Shown here: positions 1 to 7,126 of the stretch, in pieces
Layout of the letters: the number at the start of each line of letters is the position of its first letter
Position numbering within the stretch: position 1 is the first letter of the stretch
NCBI GenBank assembly: GCA_003456125.1
Contig: DMPD01000013.1
Location: 1-9,457 of the forward strand
Source: Cyanobacteria bacterium UBA8156
GTDB taxonomy: Bacteria; Cyanobacteriota; Cyanobacteriia; Pseudanabaenales; Pseudanabaenaceae
Direction of reading: 5' to 3'
DNA length: 9,457 nucleotides
Notes under the pieces: generated by a model
The model's input: only the letters and a program-made list of their open reading frames with translations
Database searches by the model: none
What the model was told of the DNA's origin: nothing
Program-made: the position numbers and the translations under genes

Positions 1-159
1 GAGACGCTTTGCGGGCTCTCTTGGCTCTCCCCTTCCGCCCTGAGGGCAAGGGCAAACCTCTCAAAGTTAATTAAAATGACTATAACTCTATGTTCACCAT
101 CGGTTTGTGATGGGGGTCACGGATACCAGGCTGAAAGCGGCGCCCCCAGAATCAGTCGA

Positions 160-1533
160 TTATGATTCCAGCGCCAACCAATCCTGCAAAATGCGCATCA
201 ACCAGGCCGCTTCCCGTTCGGAAAGGGTGCTGCCCATAAAGCTCCGCCGTCCCAGGTAATACCGGCGGTCAGGGGTCTGCATTACCACCTGAATGCCAAG
301 GGGCGTGCCGTTTTTGTTTTGCCCCGTCGAACTGCCCACCACGTACTGAATGTCACGGGTAACCCCCGTTTGCACAATCCGAAACACGCCCAAAAAGTTG
401 CGCTCGATTCGGAAAACCTGGCGGTTGAAAGTCGCTTTCTCGTCTGTAAACCCGTTGGCCCCAGCATCCACGACAAAAATCAGGGCGATCGGCACCACCA
501 CCAAAAACGGCATGTACCGCAACAAAGCGGGGCTGAGGGTAAACAAACCCAGCAGCAACAGGACGCAGATCGCCGCCACCGCCATATTGGGATCCAAGTT
601 GATTTGGAGTCCCCGCAATTTCGCCGGGATGGCGATCGCCAGCACATCTTCGGCCGCTGTGACTTGGATGCGGGTGGCAAAGCCGGGCACCACCGAGGTT
701 TTGCGGGGTTGCACTGCTCGGGCGGCCGTGCTCAAATCCTCCAAAGCCGCCAAGGCAGCCCGTGCCGAGGGATAACGCTTTTTGGCCAGGGGATCGGTCA
801 TCACCTCCAACCACGTCGCCAAATGGTTGGGCAGACTCGTCGCTTCGCGAAAGGCGATGCGCCCCCGATCGTCTTGCGGCAAATCCACCGGCGATCGCCC
901 CGTAGCCAAATGGATCAGGGTGGCCCCCAATCCATACAAATCGGAAGCCGGTACCGCCCGCCCCCCGAACTGCTCGATCGGCGCATAGCCGTAGGTGCCC
1001 GTCACCGTAAAGGTTTTGCCCTCCGCCGCCGCTTTGTCCTGCACCGACCCAAAATCCACCAAGTACAGACAGTTATCGGTACCCAAAATCAAATTGCTGG
1101 GCTTGATATCCCGATGCAACAACGGCGGCTGCAACTCGTGCAGGTAAATCAAAATGTCCAATATCTCTTTGGCGAACCGCACCAAATCCGCCACCAGCCA
1201 CTTCGCGCCCCGATCCATCCCCTGCTTCAGGGTCTCTCCCGGAATGTAGGCCTGCACCAACCCAAACCACAGGGTGCGATCGTCCAGGGCAAAGTAATCC
1301 AAGTATTGAGGAATCCGCAGATGGTTCAACTGCTGCAAAACCTGCGCTTCCCGCTCAAACAACTTCAGGTCGTCCCACTGCACATCGCCGCCAAAGGTCA
1401 GCAATTTCACAATTACCGACTCCTCGGTCTGGCGATCGGTGGCCTGCCAAGTCTGACGGCCAGCGTTGCGCCCCAGCAACTCGGTGAGCACGTAACGATC
1501 TTTGAGCACCAAACCGGAGCGTATGGCATTCAT
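160..1533 (-). CDS. Membrane-anchored Ser/Thr protein kinase (Hanks type)
   Basis: A 457-residue protein predicted to phosphorylate Ser/Thr residues of unknown partners. The kinase domain spans about residues 14-265. Visible motifs are a degenerate glycine loop (LGRNAGRQTW, 20-29), the ATP-binding lysine in VIVK (K43), an alpha-C glutamate near E62, the catalytic HRDIKPSN (D142, K144, N147), the Mg-binding DFG (D160) and an activation segment ending in APIEQF (E187). All catalytic residues are present, so it should be active. The loop differs from the usual GxGxxG but resembles a variant I associate with cyanobacterial kinases. Two hydrophobic segments (about 316-337 and 342-358) suggest a membrane hairpin. 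A C-terminal domain of about 100 residues, which I do not recognise, follows. The ATG at 1533 gives a normal kinase N-terminus, though no strong ribosome site precedes it. It lies downstream of the RTX gene on the same strand but behind a strong terminator, so it is probably transcribed separately. Confidence 0.93.
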   Translation of the reverse strand: MNAIRSGLVLKDRYVLTELLGRNAGRQTWQATDRQTEESVIVKLLTFGGDVQWDDLKLFEREAQVLQQLNHLRIPQYLDYFALDDRTLWFGLVQAYIPGETLKQGMDRGAKWLVADLVRFAKEILDILIYLHELQPPLLHRDIKPSNLILGTDNCLYLVDFGSVQDKAAAEGKTFTVTGTYGYAPIEQFGGRAVPASDLYGLGATLIHLATGRSPVDLPQDDRGRIAFREATSLPNHLATWLEVMTDPLAKKRYPSARAALAALEDLSTAARAVQPRKTSVVPGFATRIQVTAAEDVLAIAIPAKLRGLQINLDPNMAVAAICVLLLLGLFTLSPALLRYMPFLVVVPIALIFVVDAGANGFTDEKATFNRQVFRIERNFLGVFRIVQTGVTRDIQYVVGSSTGQNKNGTPLGIQVVMQTPDRRYYLGRRSFMGSTLSEREAAWLMRILQDWLALES

Positions 1534-1607
1534 CGGTGGGAGCCAAGCCTTCAGGATTCCAAGACCATTTTCCTATGCCCGGAATCCTCTGTACCAGAAA
1601 AGGCGAC

Positions 1608-1631
1608 AAAAAAGCCGCCCCGAAGGGCGGC
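1608..1631 (-). terminator. Rho-independent terminator of the RTX gene
   Basis: Read on the minus strand, a perfect 7-bp GC stem (GCCGCCC / GGGCGGC) closed by a TTCG tetraloop is followed by six T residues. It begins about 47 bp after the stop codon of the RTX gene and lies before the kinase start, so it should end the RTX transcript and insulate the kinase. Confidence 0.93.
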
Positions 1632-1677
1632 TCTGAGTTTAATGCGGCTTTAGAACCGCTTTTCAGAGAAGAACAGT

Positions 1678-4600
1678 CTACCCAACCGTGAAGTTGGTAG
1701 CTGCCGCCGGAGCGATGACGCCCGAGCCCAACCGAATCAAGGTATCTGCCGACGTACCACCCGTGGTGAAGCCCGCTGTACCGTCTGCGATCGCCACAAA
1801 CACCGAGTTGACACCGCCGAAAGTGGCTTCCACAAAGAAGTGTTGGTTTGCCACAGCTGGCAGGAATGCATTGATGTTTGCGTACAGCACAGTCAGGTCA
1901 CCCGCAACACCGAAGCTAGACAAAGTAGCCGGGTTGGCATCCGCGTCGAAGTTCGGGTCAAAGAACACCGAGGTGGCCGGCACCCGGATGCGATCGCCAT
2001 CGTTCGCATTGAAGTCCGTGATGGTGTCCACGTTGTTCACCCCAGCGGTTTCCAACAAGTTCAGGTAGGTAAAGGTATCGCCACCCGCACCACCGGTCAA
2101 CACATCAGCACCAGCATTACCAGTCAGTACATCGGCTCCCGTACCACCATTCAAGGCATCGTTGCCAGCATTGCCGGTCAAGGTATCGTTGCCGTCGGCA
2201 CCATTCAACTGATCGTCATTAGCCGCACCCACCAGGACATCAGCCCCAATCGTACCGTTAAAGACCACCGCCGCATTGCCATCAAACGTGATGTTGACCC
2301 CTTGCACAGTGGGCACCACCAGAGGTGCCAATTGACCAGGAACGGTTACCGCCGCCCCGGTCGCCACTTCAATCCGTTGGATGTTGGTGAAATGATTCGC
2401 CAAGGTGTACACGCCGCCACCCGTCAACACCACCGTGTTGAACGAGCCAGCACCACCTTGCTCTACCACCAAATCGCCCGGGTTGTCGACGATATAGACA
2501 TCGTTGCCAGACAAACCAACCAAGGTATCGTTGCCGGTACCACCATCCAAGGTGTCGTTGCCCGAACCACCCGTGATGCTGTCGTTGCCATCATCCCCAA
2601 ACAGGATGTCATCACCACCGGATACCCCACCCAAAATGGTGTCGTTACCCAAACCACCGCGGATGGTGTCGTTGCCTTCACCGCCGCTCAGGAAGTCATC
2701 ACCGCCAGCACCCAAGATGGAGTCGTTGCCATCTTCGCCAAAGATAGCGTTCGGGTTGGCATCGCCAATCAAGGTATCCCGGAAGTTGCTGCCCACAATG
2801 TGCTCAATATCCTTCAGGGTGTCGGTGCCCCAGCCAATAGCCGTGCCCGCAGCCAAGTTCACGTTCACTGCCGCTGGCGAGAACTTGAACGAAACCACAT
2901 CCCCACGGACGCCGTTCGGGAAGAACTGTGCTGCAACCGGATCGGTCGAGTCAATCAAGTTGCCACGAGCCGGGAAGGTAGGTTGCAGGTAATCGGCAGC
3001 TACACCGCGCAACGCAACCGGCAGAGCTTCAATGACCAACACCCCGTTCGGGCTTTCGCCATCAATGAAGTCATTGTCCGCACCGCCATCCAAGAGGTCG
3101 TTGCCTTCGCCACCATTGATGCTGTCATTCCCAGCACCGCCGCGTACGGTGTCTTCGCTGGACTCACCAAACAAAGTGTCGCTGTCTGCCCCACCATCGA
3201 TGCTGTCGTTGCCGATACCACCGTAGATCGTATCCAGACCAGCATCACCAAGCAACACATCGTTGCCCGCGGCACCATCAATGTCATCGTTGCCAACACC
3301 GCCGTCAATCGAGTCGGCATCGGTGCCACCATCCAACAGATCGTTACCGAGATCACCCAAGATGGTGTCGCGACCGGCTTGACCATCAATGGTGTCGTTG
3401 TCAGCACCACCATTGATGCTGTCATTGCCATCACCACCTTCAATCACGTCAAAGCCAGCGCTACCAGCCACGGTGTCGTCGCCGCCTTGAGCAAAGATGG
3501 TGTCGTTGCCTTCACCACCATCAATCGAATCCCGCAGGCTCTTGTCAGGAGAAGGTGCCACACCACCCGGCAAAGAATCACCGTAGACCAAGTCGTTGCC
3601 AGCATCACCAAACAAGAAGTCGCGGCTGCTGCCATCGAACTCAGCCGCGCCACCCACCAAGGTGTCGTTGCCAGCACCACCGCGCAGGGTATCGTTACCC
3701 GACCGCCCTTCGATGATGTCGCTGCCTTCCAAACCATCGATGCTGTCATCCCCACCCGTACCAATGATGGTGTCGTTGTTCACCGAGGAAAACACAAACA
3801 CCCCATTGGGATCCTGCAGGTTCGAGAAGTCACGGGTCAAGGTGATCCCGATGTTCCGGTTGCTGGCATCAATCCGACGACCGTTGCGATCGCCAATCAC
3901 ATACGAAAACACCGTGTTGGTGTTGATCGAGTCGGTGGTCATGTTGGCCGTGTTCAACACCACTTGACCACCAACCGATACGCCTTCCAACAACAGATCT
4001 TCGCTGCCAACAGCCAAGAACTGTTGAATGTTGGTGTTGCGCACCGTGATGGTTTGGTTCACGGTTTGGGTACGCGAAGCAGGGCTGGTCGGGCTTTGCG
4101 GTTCCGGAGCACCCGTGTCCGGCGAAGCCGTACCCGTCACCACAATCCGCACATCCGCACCGTTTTGCGAGACCACAACCCGAGCACCCGAGTCCAAATT
4201 CACCAACTTGACCACGTCACCCAAGCCAGGGCCCGACTGGAAGTCTTGAATTACTGTGGCGGCTGTGTTGTTGAAACCACCTTGCACAATCGTTTGACTC
4301 GCAATGGTCAACGTGGTCGCTGGCGCAAAGATGAATTGGTCGTTGTTAAATTCATCTTCGGGCCCTTCGTTACCCGTCATCGAGGTCGTGGAGCTGCTCG
4401 CAACCAATGTATCGTTGCCATTGCCACCAAAGAGGCTTACACCACCGTAGATAATGTCATTGCCCAGTTCGCCACGACCCGTGGTCGAACCAAAAATCGA
4501 GTCGTTCCCTTGACCGCCAAACGCCGCTACACCGCCGAAAAGCATGTCGGCATCCTTGTTCCCAAACAAGGTGTCGTTGCCGGTACCAACCAAGGTGTCA

Positions 4601-4833
4601 CGGCCAGCACCGCCACGCAGGTCATCGTTGCCGCTACCCACCAACGAATCGTTACCACGCTGACCGTACAAGGTATCGTTACCTGAACCACCAATCAGGG
4701 TGTCATCACCAAACGGAGTGTTCTCCGCATCCGGCGTTCCCGGACGCACATCGCCAAACAGCTCCGTCGGGCCGCCGGCAGTTGATCGCAGCAAGTCGCC
4801 TGCGCCCGTACCCACAATCGTCAAAATAGCCAT
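1678..4833 (-). CDS. RTX-type calcium-binding repeat protein, probably secreted
   Basis: A 1051-residue acidic protein built mainly of hemolysin-type nonapeptides (GGxGxDxLx, mostly GNDT or GNDS here). Three RTX blocks are visible at about residues 41-145, 352-592 and 690-780, with a final block at about 860-920. Between them lie non-repeat segments. The segment at about 644-690 (NVNLAAGTAIGWGTDTL, then IEHIVGSNFRDTLIG) is a linker often seen in bacterial RTX proteins. The last 130 residues (DTFTY, then DTITDFNANDGDRI) resemble the tail of type I secreted RTX proteins, whose export signal is C-terminal; no Sec signal peptide is seen. Known family behaviour is that the repeats fold into a beta-roll on binding extracellular calcium. 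I see no protease, lipase or other enzyme domain, so a surface, adhesive or sheath role is the best guess. The ATG at 4833 is preceded by GAGGAG (4844-4849). No type I secretion genes lie in the window. Confidence 0.92.
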   Translation of the reverse strand: MAILTIVGTGAGDLLRSTAGGPTELFGDVRPGTPDAENTPFGDDTLIGGSGNDTLYGQRGNDSLVGSGNDDLRGGAGRDTLVGTGNDTLFGNKDADMLFGGVAAFGGQGNDSIFGSTTGRGELGNDIIYGGVSLFGGNGNDTLVASSSTTSMTGNEGPEDEFNNDQFIFAPATTLTIASQTIVQGGFNNTAATVIQDFQSGPGLGDVVKLVNLDSGARVVVSQNGADVRIVVTGTASPDTGAPEPQSPTSPASRTQTVNQTITVRNTNIQQFLAVGSEDLLLEGVSVGGQVVLNTANMTTDSINTNTVFSYVIGDRNGRRIDASNRNIGITLTRDFSNLQDPNGVFVFSSVNNDTIIGTGGDDSIDGLEGSDIIEGRSGNDTLRGGAGNDTLVGGAAEFDGSSRDFLFGDAGNDLVYGDSLPGGVAPSPDKSLRDSIDGGEGNDTIFAQGGDDTVAGSAGFDVIEGGDGNDSINGGADNDTIDGQAGRDTILGDLGNDLLDGGTDADSIDGGVGNDDIDGAAGNDVLLGDAGLDTIYGGIGNDSIDGGADSDTLFGESSEDTVRGGAGNDSINGGEGNDLLDGGADNDFIDGESPNGVLVIEALPVALRGVAADYLQPTFPARGNLIDSTDPVAAQFFPNGVRGDVVSFKFSPAAVNVNLAAGTAIGWGTDTLKDIEHIVGSNFRDTLIGDANPNAIFGEDGNDSILGAGGDDFLSGGEGNDTIRGGLGNDTILGGVSGGDDILFGDDGNDSITGGSGNDTLDGGTGNDTLVGLSGNDVYIVDNPGDLVVEQGGAGSFNTVVLTGGGVYTLANHFTNIQRIEVATGAAVTVPGQLAPLVVPTVQGVNITFDGNAAVVFNGTIGADVLVGAANDDQLNGADGNDTLTGNAGNDALNGGTGADVLTGNAGADVLTGGAGGDTFTYLNLLETAGVNNVDTITDFNANDGDRIRVPATSVFFDPNFDADANPATLSSFGVAGDLTVLYANINAFLPAVANQHFFVEATFGGVNSVFVAIADGTAGFTTGGTSADTLIRLGSGVIAPAAATNFTVG

Positions 4834-4843
4834 GTAGCCTTTA

Positions 4844-4849
4844 CTCCTC
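4844..4849 (-). promoter_or_regulatory. Ribosome binding site of the RTX gene
   Basis: GAGGAG on the minus strand lies 10 nt ahead of the ATG at 4833. This supports that start codon and suggests efficient translation. Confidence 0.8.
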
Positions 4850-5210
4850 AGTAAATTGCTTGCTCATTGCGTGTCCAGACTTGACTGCACGTTTGACTGC
4901 GACAGATTTTCTGGGTTCCACGCTTAACCTCGTGTTTTTCCTGAAACCACCAGCCACAAGGGTTAATTGCCCAATGCACTGACTACAAGAGGCGCAACCC
5001 ACAGGTGAGGTGATTTGCAGTCGGTCTTCAAACGGTCTTCTTCTGTTGGTCTTCTCGCCGATTCGCCCCTCACCTTGCTTTTCTCGGTGGAGCACCGATT
5101 TTTTGCGGATTTGGGGCGATGTTCACCGATCTTAATACACAAATGTGCACTTTTCTCGATTTGACGCTTATACTCTCGCTGGATGCCCCTGGGAATACCT
5201 TCCTGACACT

Positions 5211-5248
5211 TTGTCCCTGGCACTTTGCCTTGTCCCTGACAGTTTGCC
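5211..5248. repeat. Tandem 19-bp duplication
   Basis: TTGTCCCTGGCACTTTGCC (5211-5229) is followed directly by TTGTCCCTGACAGTTTGCC (5230-5248). They differ at two positions. It lies in the RTX/gas vesicle spacer. Confidence 0.85.
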
Positions 5249-5283
5249 TTTGAAGGCATTTTGTCTTTAACAAGACCTTTGAG

Positions 5284-5319
5284 CACCCTTGGAGAGATAT
5301 CCACCCTTAGGGAGATATC
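5284..5319. repeat. Tandem 18-bp duplication
   Basis: CACCCTTGGAGAGATATC (5284-5301) is followed directly by CACCCTTAGGGAGATATC (5302-5319). They differ at two positions. Each copy holds the palindrome GATATC, so the pair could be a double protein-binding site, or simply a slippage product. Confidence 0.85.
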
Positions 5320-5320
5320 C

Positions 5321-5344
5321 TAGAGGGAATGCTAGAGGGAATGG
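5321..5344. repeat. Tandem 12-bp duplication
   Basis: TAGAGGGAATGC (5321-5332) is followed by TAGAGGGAATGG (5333-5344), one mismatch. It follows the 18-bp pair after a single base. Confidence 0.8.
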
Positions 5345-5578
5345 AGGAGGCATTCACGGGCGGTTTGCGGGAAGCACTTGCGGTTTGGGAAAGCTGGAAG
5401 ACCTGCCACCTGTTTTTCAACATACCACGGTGCTTGCAACCCAAATCTGCGGGAAAATGCAAACCTCTCCCAGAGCGGGTTTCAGGGTGCCGTAGGGTTA
5501 AATGCCGGTTTGTCCCCCTCTGCTACACCCGGGCGCACCACCGTTATCGTAGGGGTAGGCAAGCCAAGGGGGGCGAAT

Positions 5579-5938
5579 ATGCAAGAAGAATCGACGTTTC
5601 AGGAACAGGTGCTGGCAGGGCTGGCGGCCCTCAACACCAAGATGACCCACATCGAAACCGATGTGGCCATGCTCAAGACCGATGTGGCCATGCTCAAAAC
5701 CGATGTGGCCATGCTCAAGACCGATGTGACGACGCTCAAGACCGACATGGCTCGCCTGAAGGTAGACATGGAGAAGATGGATTTTAAGTTTGATACCTAC
5801 CAACGAGCTTCGGATGGCGTAACCCGGTTGGCTTCTACCATCGTGATTGCGGCGGCTTCGGTGGTGGTGCTTTCGCCGGTGTTGCAGGCTTCGACCCCGG
5901 CGATCGCCGAGGTGTTGGCCCGGTTGCTGCGCCCTTGA
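5579..5938 (+). CDS. Small coiled-coil protein with one C-terminal membrane segment
   Basis: A 119-residue protein I cannot assign to a named family. The chosen ATG at 5579 follows a purine-rich AAGGGGGGCGA stretch. Residues 27-61 are five consecutive heptads: TDVAMLK three times, then TDVTTLK and TDMARLK. Hydrophobic residues sit at regular heptad spacing, so a parallel coiled coil, probably oligomeric, is predicted. Residues about 82-103 (STIVIAAASVVVLSP core) form a likely membrane helix, followed by a short amphipathic tail. Its stop codon overlaps a TTG start of the downstream GvpF/L frame and lies 17 nt before that gene's first ATG, so the two are probably co-transcribed and translationally coupled. 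A link to gas vesicle assembly is inferred from position only. It could instead be a generic coiled-coil membrane protein of the kind common in cyanobacteria. Confidence 0.82.
   Translation: MQEESTFQEQVLAGLAALNTKMTHIETDVAMLKTDVAMLKTDVAMLKTDVTTLKTDMARLKVDMEKMDFKFDTYQRASDGVTRLASTIVIAAASVVVLSPVLQASTPAIAEVLARLLRP
5657..5761 (+). repeat. Five tandem 21-bp units inside the coiled-coil gene
   Basis: Units start at 5657, 5678, 5699, 5720 and 5741. The first three are identical except for one synonymous base (AAG/AAA in unit 2). Units 4 and 5 have diverged. Each unit encodes exactly one heptad, so gain or loss of a unit would keep the frame and the coiled-coil register. Confidence 0.93.
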
Positions 5939-5955
5939 ACAATTGGAACAAAACG

Positions 5956-6585
5956 ATGCTGTTAGCCTACGGAATTGCTTGGCAGGGCACGCCGTTGCCC
6001 GATCGCCCCGGCATTTTGGATCACCCTTTGGCGTGGGCGGTGGTCAACGACCTGGCGGTGTTGGTGGAGCCAGGTTTTGATGGGCAAACTTTAGAAGGTT
6101 GGGGGGAATCCCAATGGCTGGCGGCGGCCCTGGCCCATACCGCAGTGGTGCAGGCAGTGTTTGCGGCGGCCCCCATTTTGCCGATCGCCCTTCGGTCAGG
6201 TTTTTTCGGCGATGTGGCTCCGATTTACGCGCTTCTGCAGGAGCAGGGCCCCCATTGGACGGCACGGTTGCAGGATTTGACCGGCTGCGGCGAAGTAACG
6301 GTGCGGGTGACACCGGCGCCGACACCACCGCCAACCGGGGGCTTGGCCGGTCGGGCCTACTTCACGGCCAAGCGGGAACGGGGTCAGGGCTTGGCAGTGG
6401 TGCAGGATATTTTGAGCGCCCACAGCCGGGAGCATCGGGTGCGCCCGGCCCAGGGGGCAGAAGTGTTGCGGTGGGATGTGTTGGTCTCGGCGGCGCAGTT
6501 GGCGGATTTGCAAGCCAAAACGGGCCAAATTTCCGGCTGGCAGGTGCAGATTGGGGAGTGGTGGCCCCCCTACGGTTTTGTGTAA
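5956..6585 (+). CDS. gvpL: Gas vesicle protein, GvpF/GvpL family
   Basis: A 209-residue protein of the GvpF/GvpL family. In gas vesicle operons these are non-structural proteins needed for assembly, thought to interact with the shell protein GvpA. Family marks are the N-terminal AYGI, a central NDLAVLVEP strand (about 31-39), ILPIALRSGFFGD (about 74-86, matching the family's LPvrFGtvf region), GRAYFTAKRERG (about 122-133) and the C-terminal GEWWPPYGFV, close to the usual GPWPPYSF ending. It is somewhat shorter than typical members (about 230-250 residues). Two starts are possible: ATG at 5956, used here, or TTG at 5935, which overlaps the upstream stop and adds seven residues. gvpK follows after 79 bp. 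Assigning F versus L is not possible from sequence alone; the symbol is nominal. Confidence 0.88.
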   Translation: MLLAYGIAWQGTPLPDRPGILDHPLAWAVVNDLAVLVEPGFDGQTLEGWGESQWLAAALAHTAVVQAVFAAAPILPIALRSGFFGDVAPIYALLQEQGPHWTARLQDLTGCGEVTVRVTPAPTPPPTGGLAGRAYFTAKRERGQGLAVVQDILSAHSREHRVRPAQGAEVLRWDVLVSAAQLADLQAKTGQISGWQVQIGEWWPPYGFV

Positions 6586-6623
6586 CGGAACCCGTGTGGT
6601 TGGATCGTTGTGGCGTTTCCCGC

Positions 6624-6648
6624 AGACCCGTCGCCAGCGGACGGGTTT
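6624..6648 (+). other. Hairpin between gvpF/L and gvpK
   Basis: The arms ACCCGTC (6626-6632) and GACGGGT (6640-6646) form a 7-bp stem with a 7-nt loop, extendable by a G-U and an A-U pair. No T tract follows, so it is not a standard terminator. It may be an mRNA stability or processing element, or chance. Confidence 0.4.
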
Positions 6649-6664
6649 GGGGTAGGCTGAAACG

Positions 6665-7126
6665 ATGAGTACTACCGAAGGTCTGGATCGCCCAGCGAAC
6701 CCGGAGGCGGGGTTGGCCCCGTTGGTGTTGACGCTGGTGGAGTTGGTGCGCCAATTGATGGAAGCCCAAGTCATCCGGCGGGTGGATGGGGGCTCCCTCT
6801 CGGAAACCGAGATCGAAAGGGCGGCGGCCAGTTTGCAGGCTCTCGATCGCCAGGTGCAAACCCTCTGCGAGGTGTTGGCGGTGGAGCGGGCCGACCTCAA
6901 TTGGAACTTGGGGGAGGCGGGCAAGTTGTGGCCTCCGTCCTACTATCCGGGGGAGCCGGCGGGGGAACCTTCGGTGCTGGAGCTGCTGGATCGCCTGTTG
7001 GATACCGGCGTGGTGTTGGAAGGGGAAGCCAATGTGGGGTTGGCGGATTTGAACCTGATTCACCTGCGGCTGCGGGTAATGCTCACGTCCCGGCCGGAGG
7101 CTTCTCCCCCCCACCCAAACCCCTAA
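6665..7126 (+). CDS. gvpK: Gas vesicle protein GvpK
   Basis: A 153-residue GvpK, a non-structural protein required for gas vesicle formation. The GvpK core is clear: [20 protein letters not shown] (16-35), [19 protein letters not shown] (36-54), then [20 protein letters not shown] and DLNWNLGE (77-84). A SYYPGE motif (92-97) leads into a tail, about 102-143 ([18 protein letters not shown], then [17 protein letters not shown]). That tail resembles the helix-strand core of GvpA/GvpJ and, from memory, is also found in other cyanobacterial GvpK proteins. The ATG at 6665 is the natural start, with a weak AGG upstream. It is the third gene of the coiled-coil/gvpF/L operon. Its stop overlaps the stop of the convergent gloA by 4 bp. 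Confidence 0.93.
   Translation: MSTTEGLDRPANPEAGLAPLVLTLVELVRQLMEAQVIRRVDGGSLSETEIERAAASLQALDRQVQTLCEVLAVERADLNWNLGEAGKLWPPSYYPGEPAGEPSVLELLDRLLDTGVVLEGEANVGLADLNLIHLRLRVMLTSRPEASPPHPNP

Larger units (their letters stand above)
4834..5578. other. 745-bp spacer without a convincing gene; rich in short direct repeats
   Basis: This divergent region separates the RTX gene (leftward) from the coiled-coil/gas vesicle operon (rightward). Open frames on either strand here have unnatural compositions and no family resemblance. The spacer holds several short direct repeats. TTGACTGC occurs at 4881 and 4893. GGTCTTC occurs at 5023, 5034 and 5048. A 19-bp tandem pair lies at 5211-5248, an 18-bp tandem pair at 5284-5319 and a 12-bp pair at 5321-5344. 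Promoters for both flanking genes are expected here, but I cannot place either with confidence. Confidence 0.7.

Noticed and set aside
1..159. Left-edge sequence searched for a partial gene or a kinase terminator
   Set aside because: Only a small GCCC-TGA-GGGC hairpin (37-47) without a T tract is present, and no coding frame is convincing.
319..1653. A 444-codon open frame on the plus strand, antisense to the kinase
   Set aside because: The translation is rich in Q, H and R with no recognisable domain, while the opposite strand encodes a complete kinase. It is a by-product of GC-rich codon use.
1840..4686. A 948-codon open frame on the plus strand, antisense to the RTX gene
   Set aside because: It mirrors the RTX repeats (repeated GNDT/GGxG codons give few stops on the opposite strand), reads as repetitive V/I/T/A-rich text with no family resemblance, and lacks a ribosome site. 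The RTX frame is clearly the real one.
4923..4966. CTTAACCT (4923-4930), which resembles a cyanobacterial Pho-box half, with GGTTAA at 4961-4966
   Set aside because: Pho boxes need direct repeats at fixed spacing. Only one copy is present, and the other element is inverted 31 bp away.
4963..5304. A 113-codon minus-strand frame in the spacer
   Set aside because: Highly basic, low-complexity text partly produced by the tandem repeats; no domain and no convincing start. Another frame at 4841-5095 was rejected for the same reasons.
5378..5578. Upstream extension of the coiled-coil gene to a TTG at 5378
   Set aside because: The added residues look non-coding, while the ATG at 5579 has a purine-rich ribosome site and starts an ordinary soluble N-terminus.
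5657..5761. Regular repeats considered as a CRISPR array
   Set aside because: The units are directly adjacent with no spacers and are in frame within a coding gene; they encode heptads.
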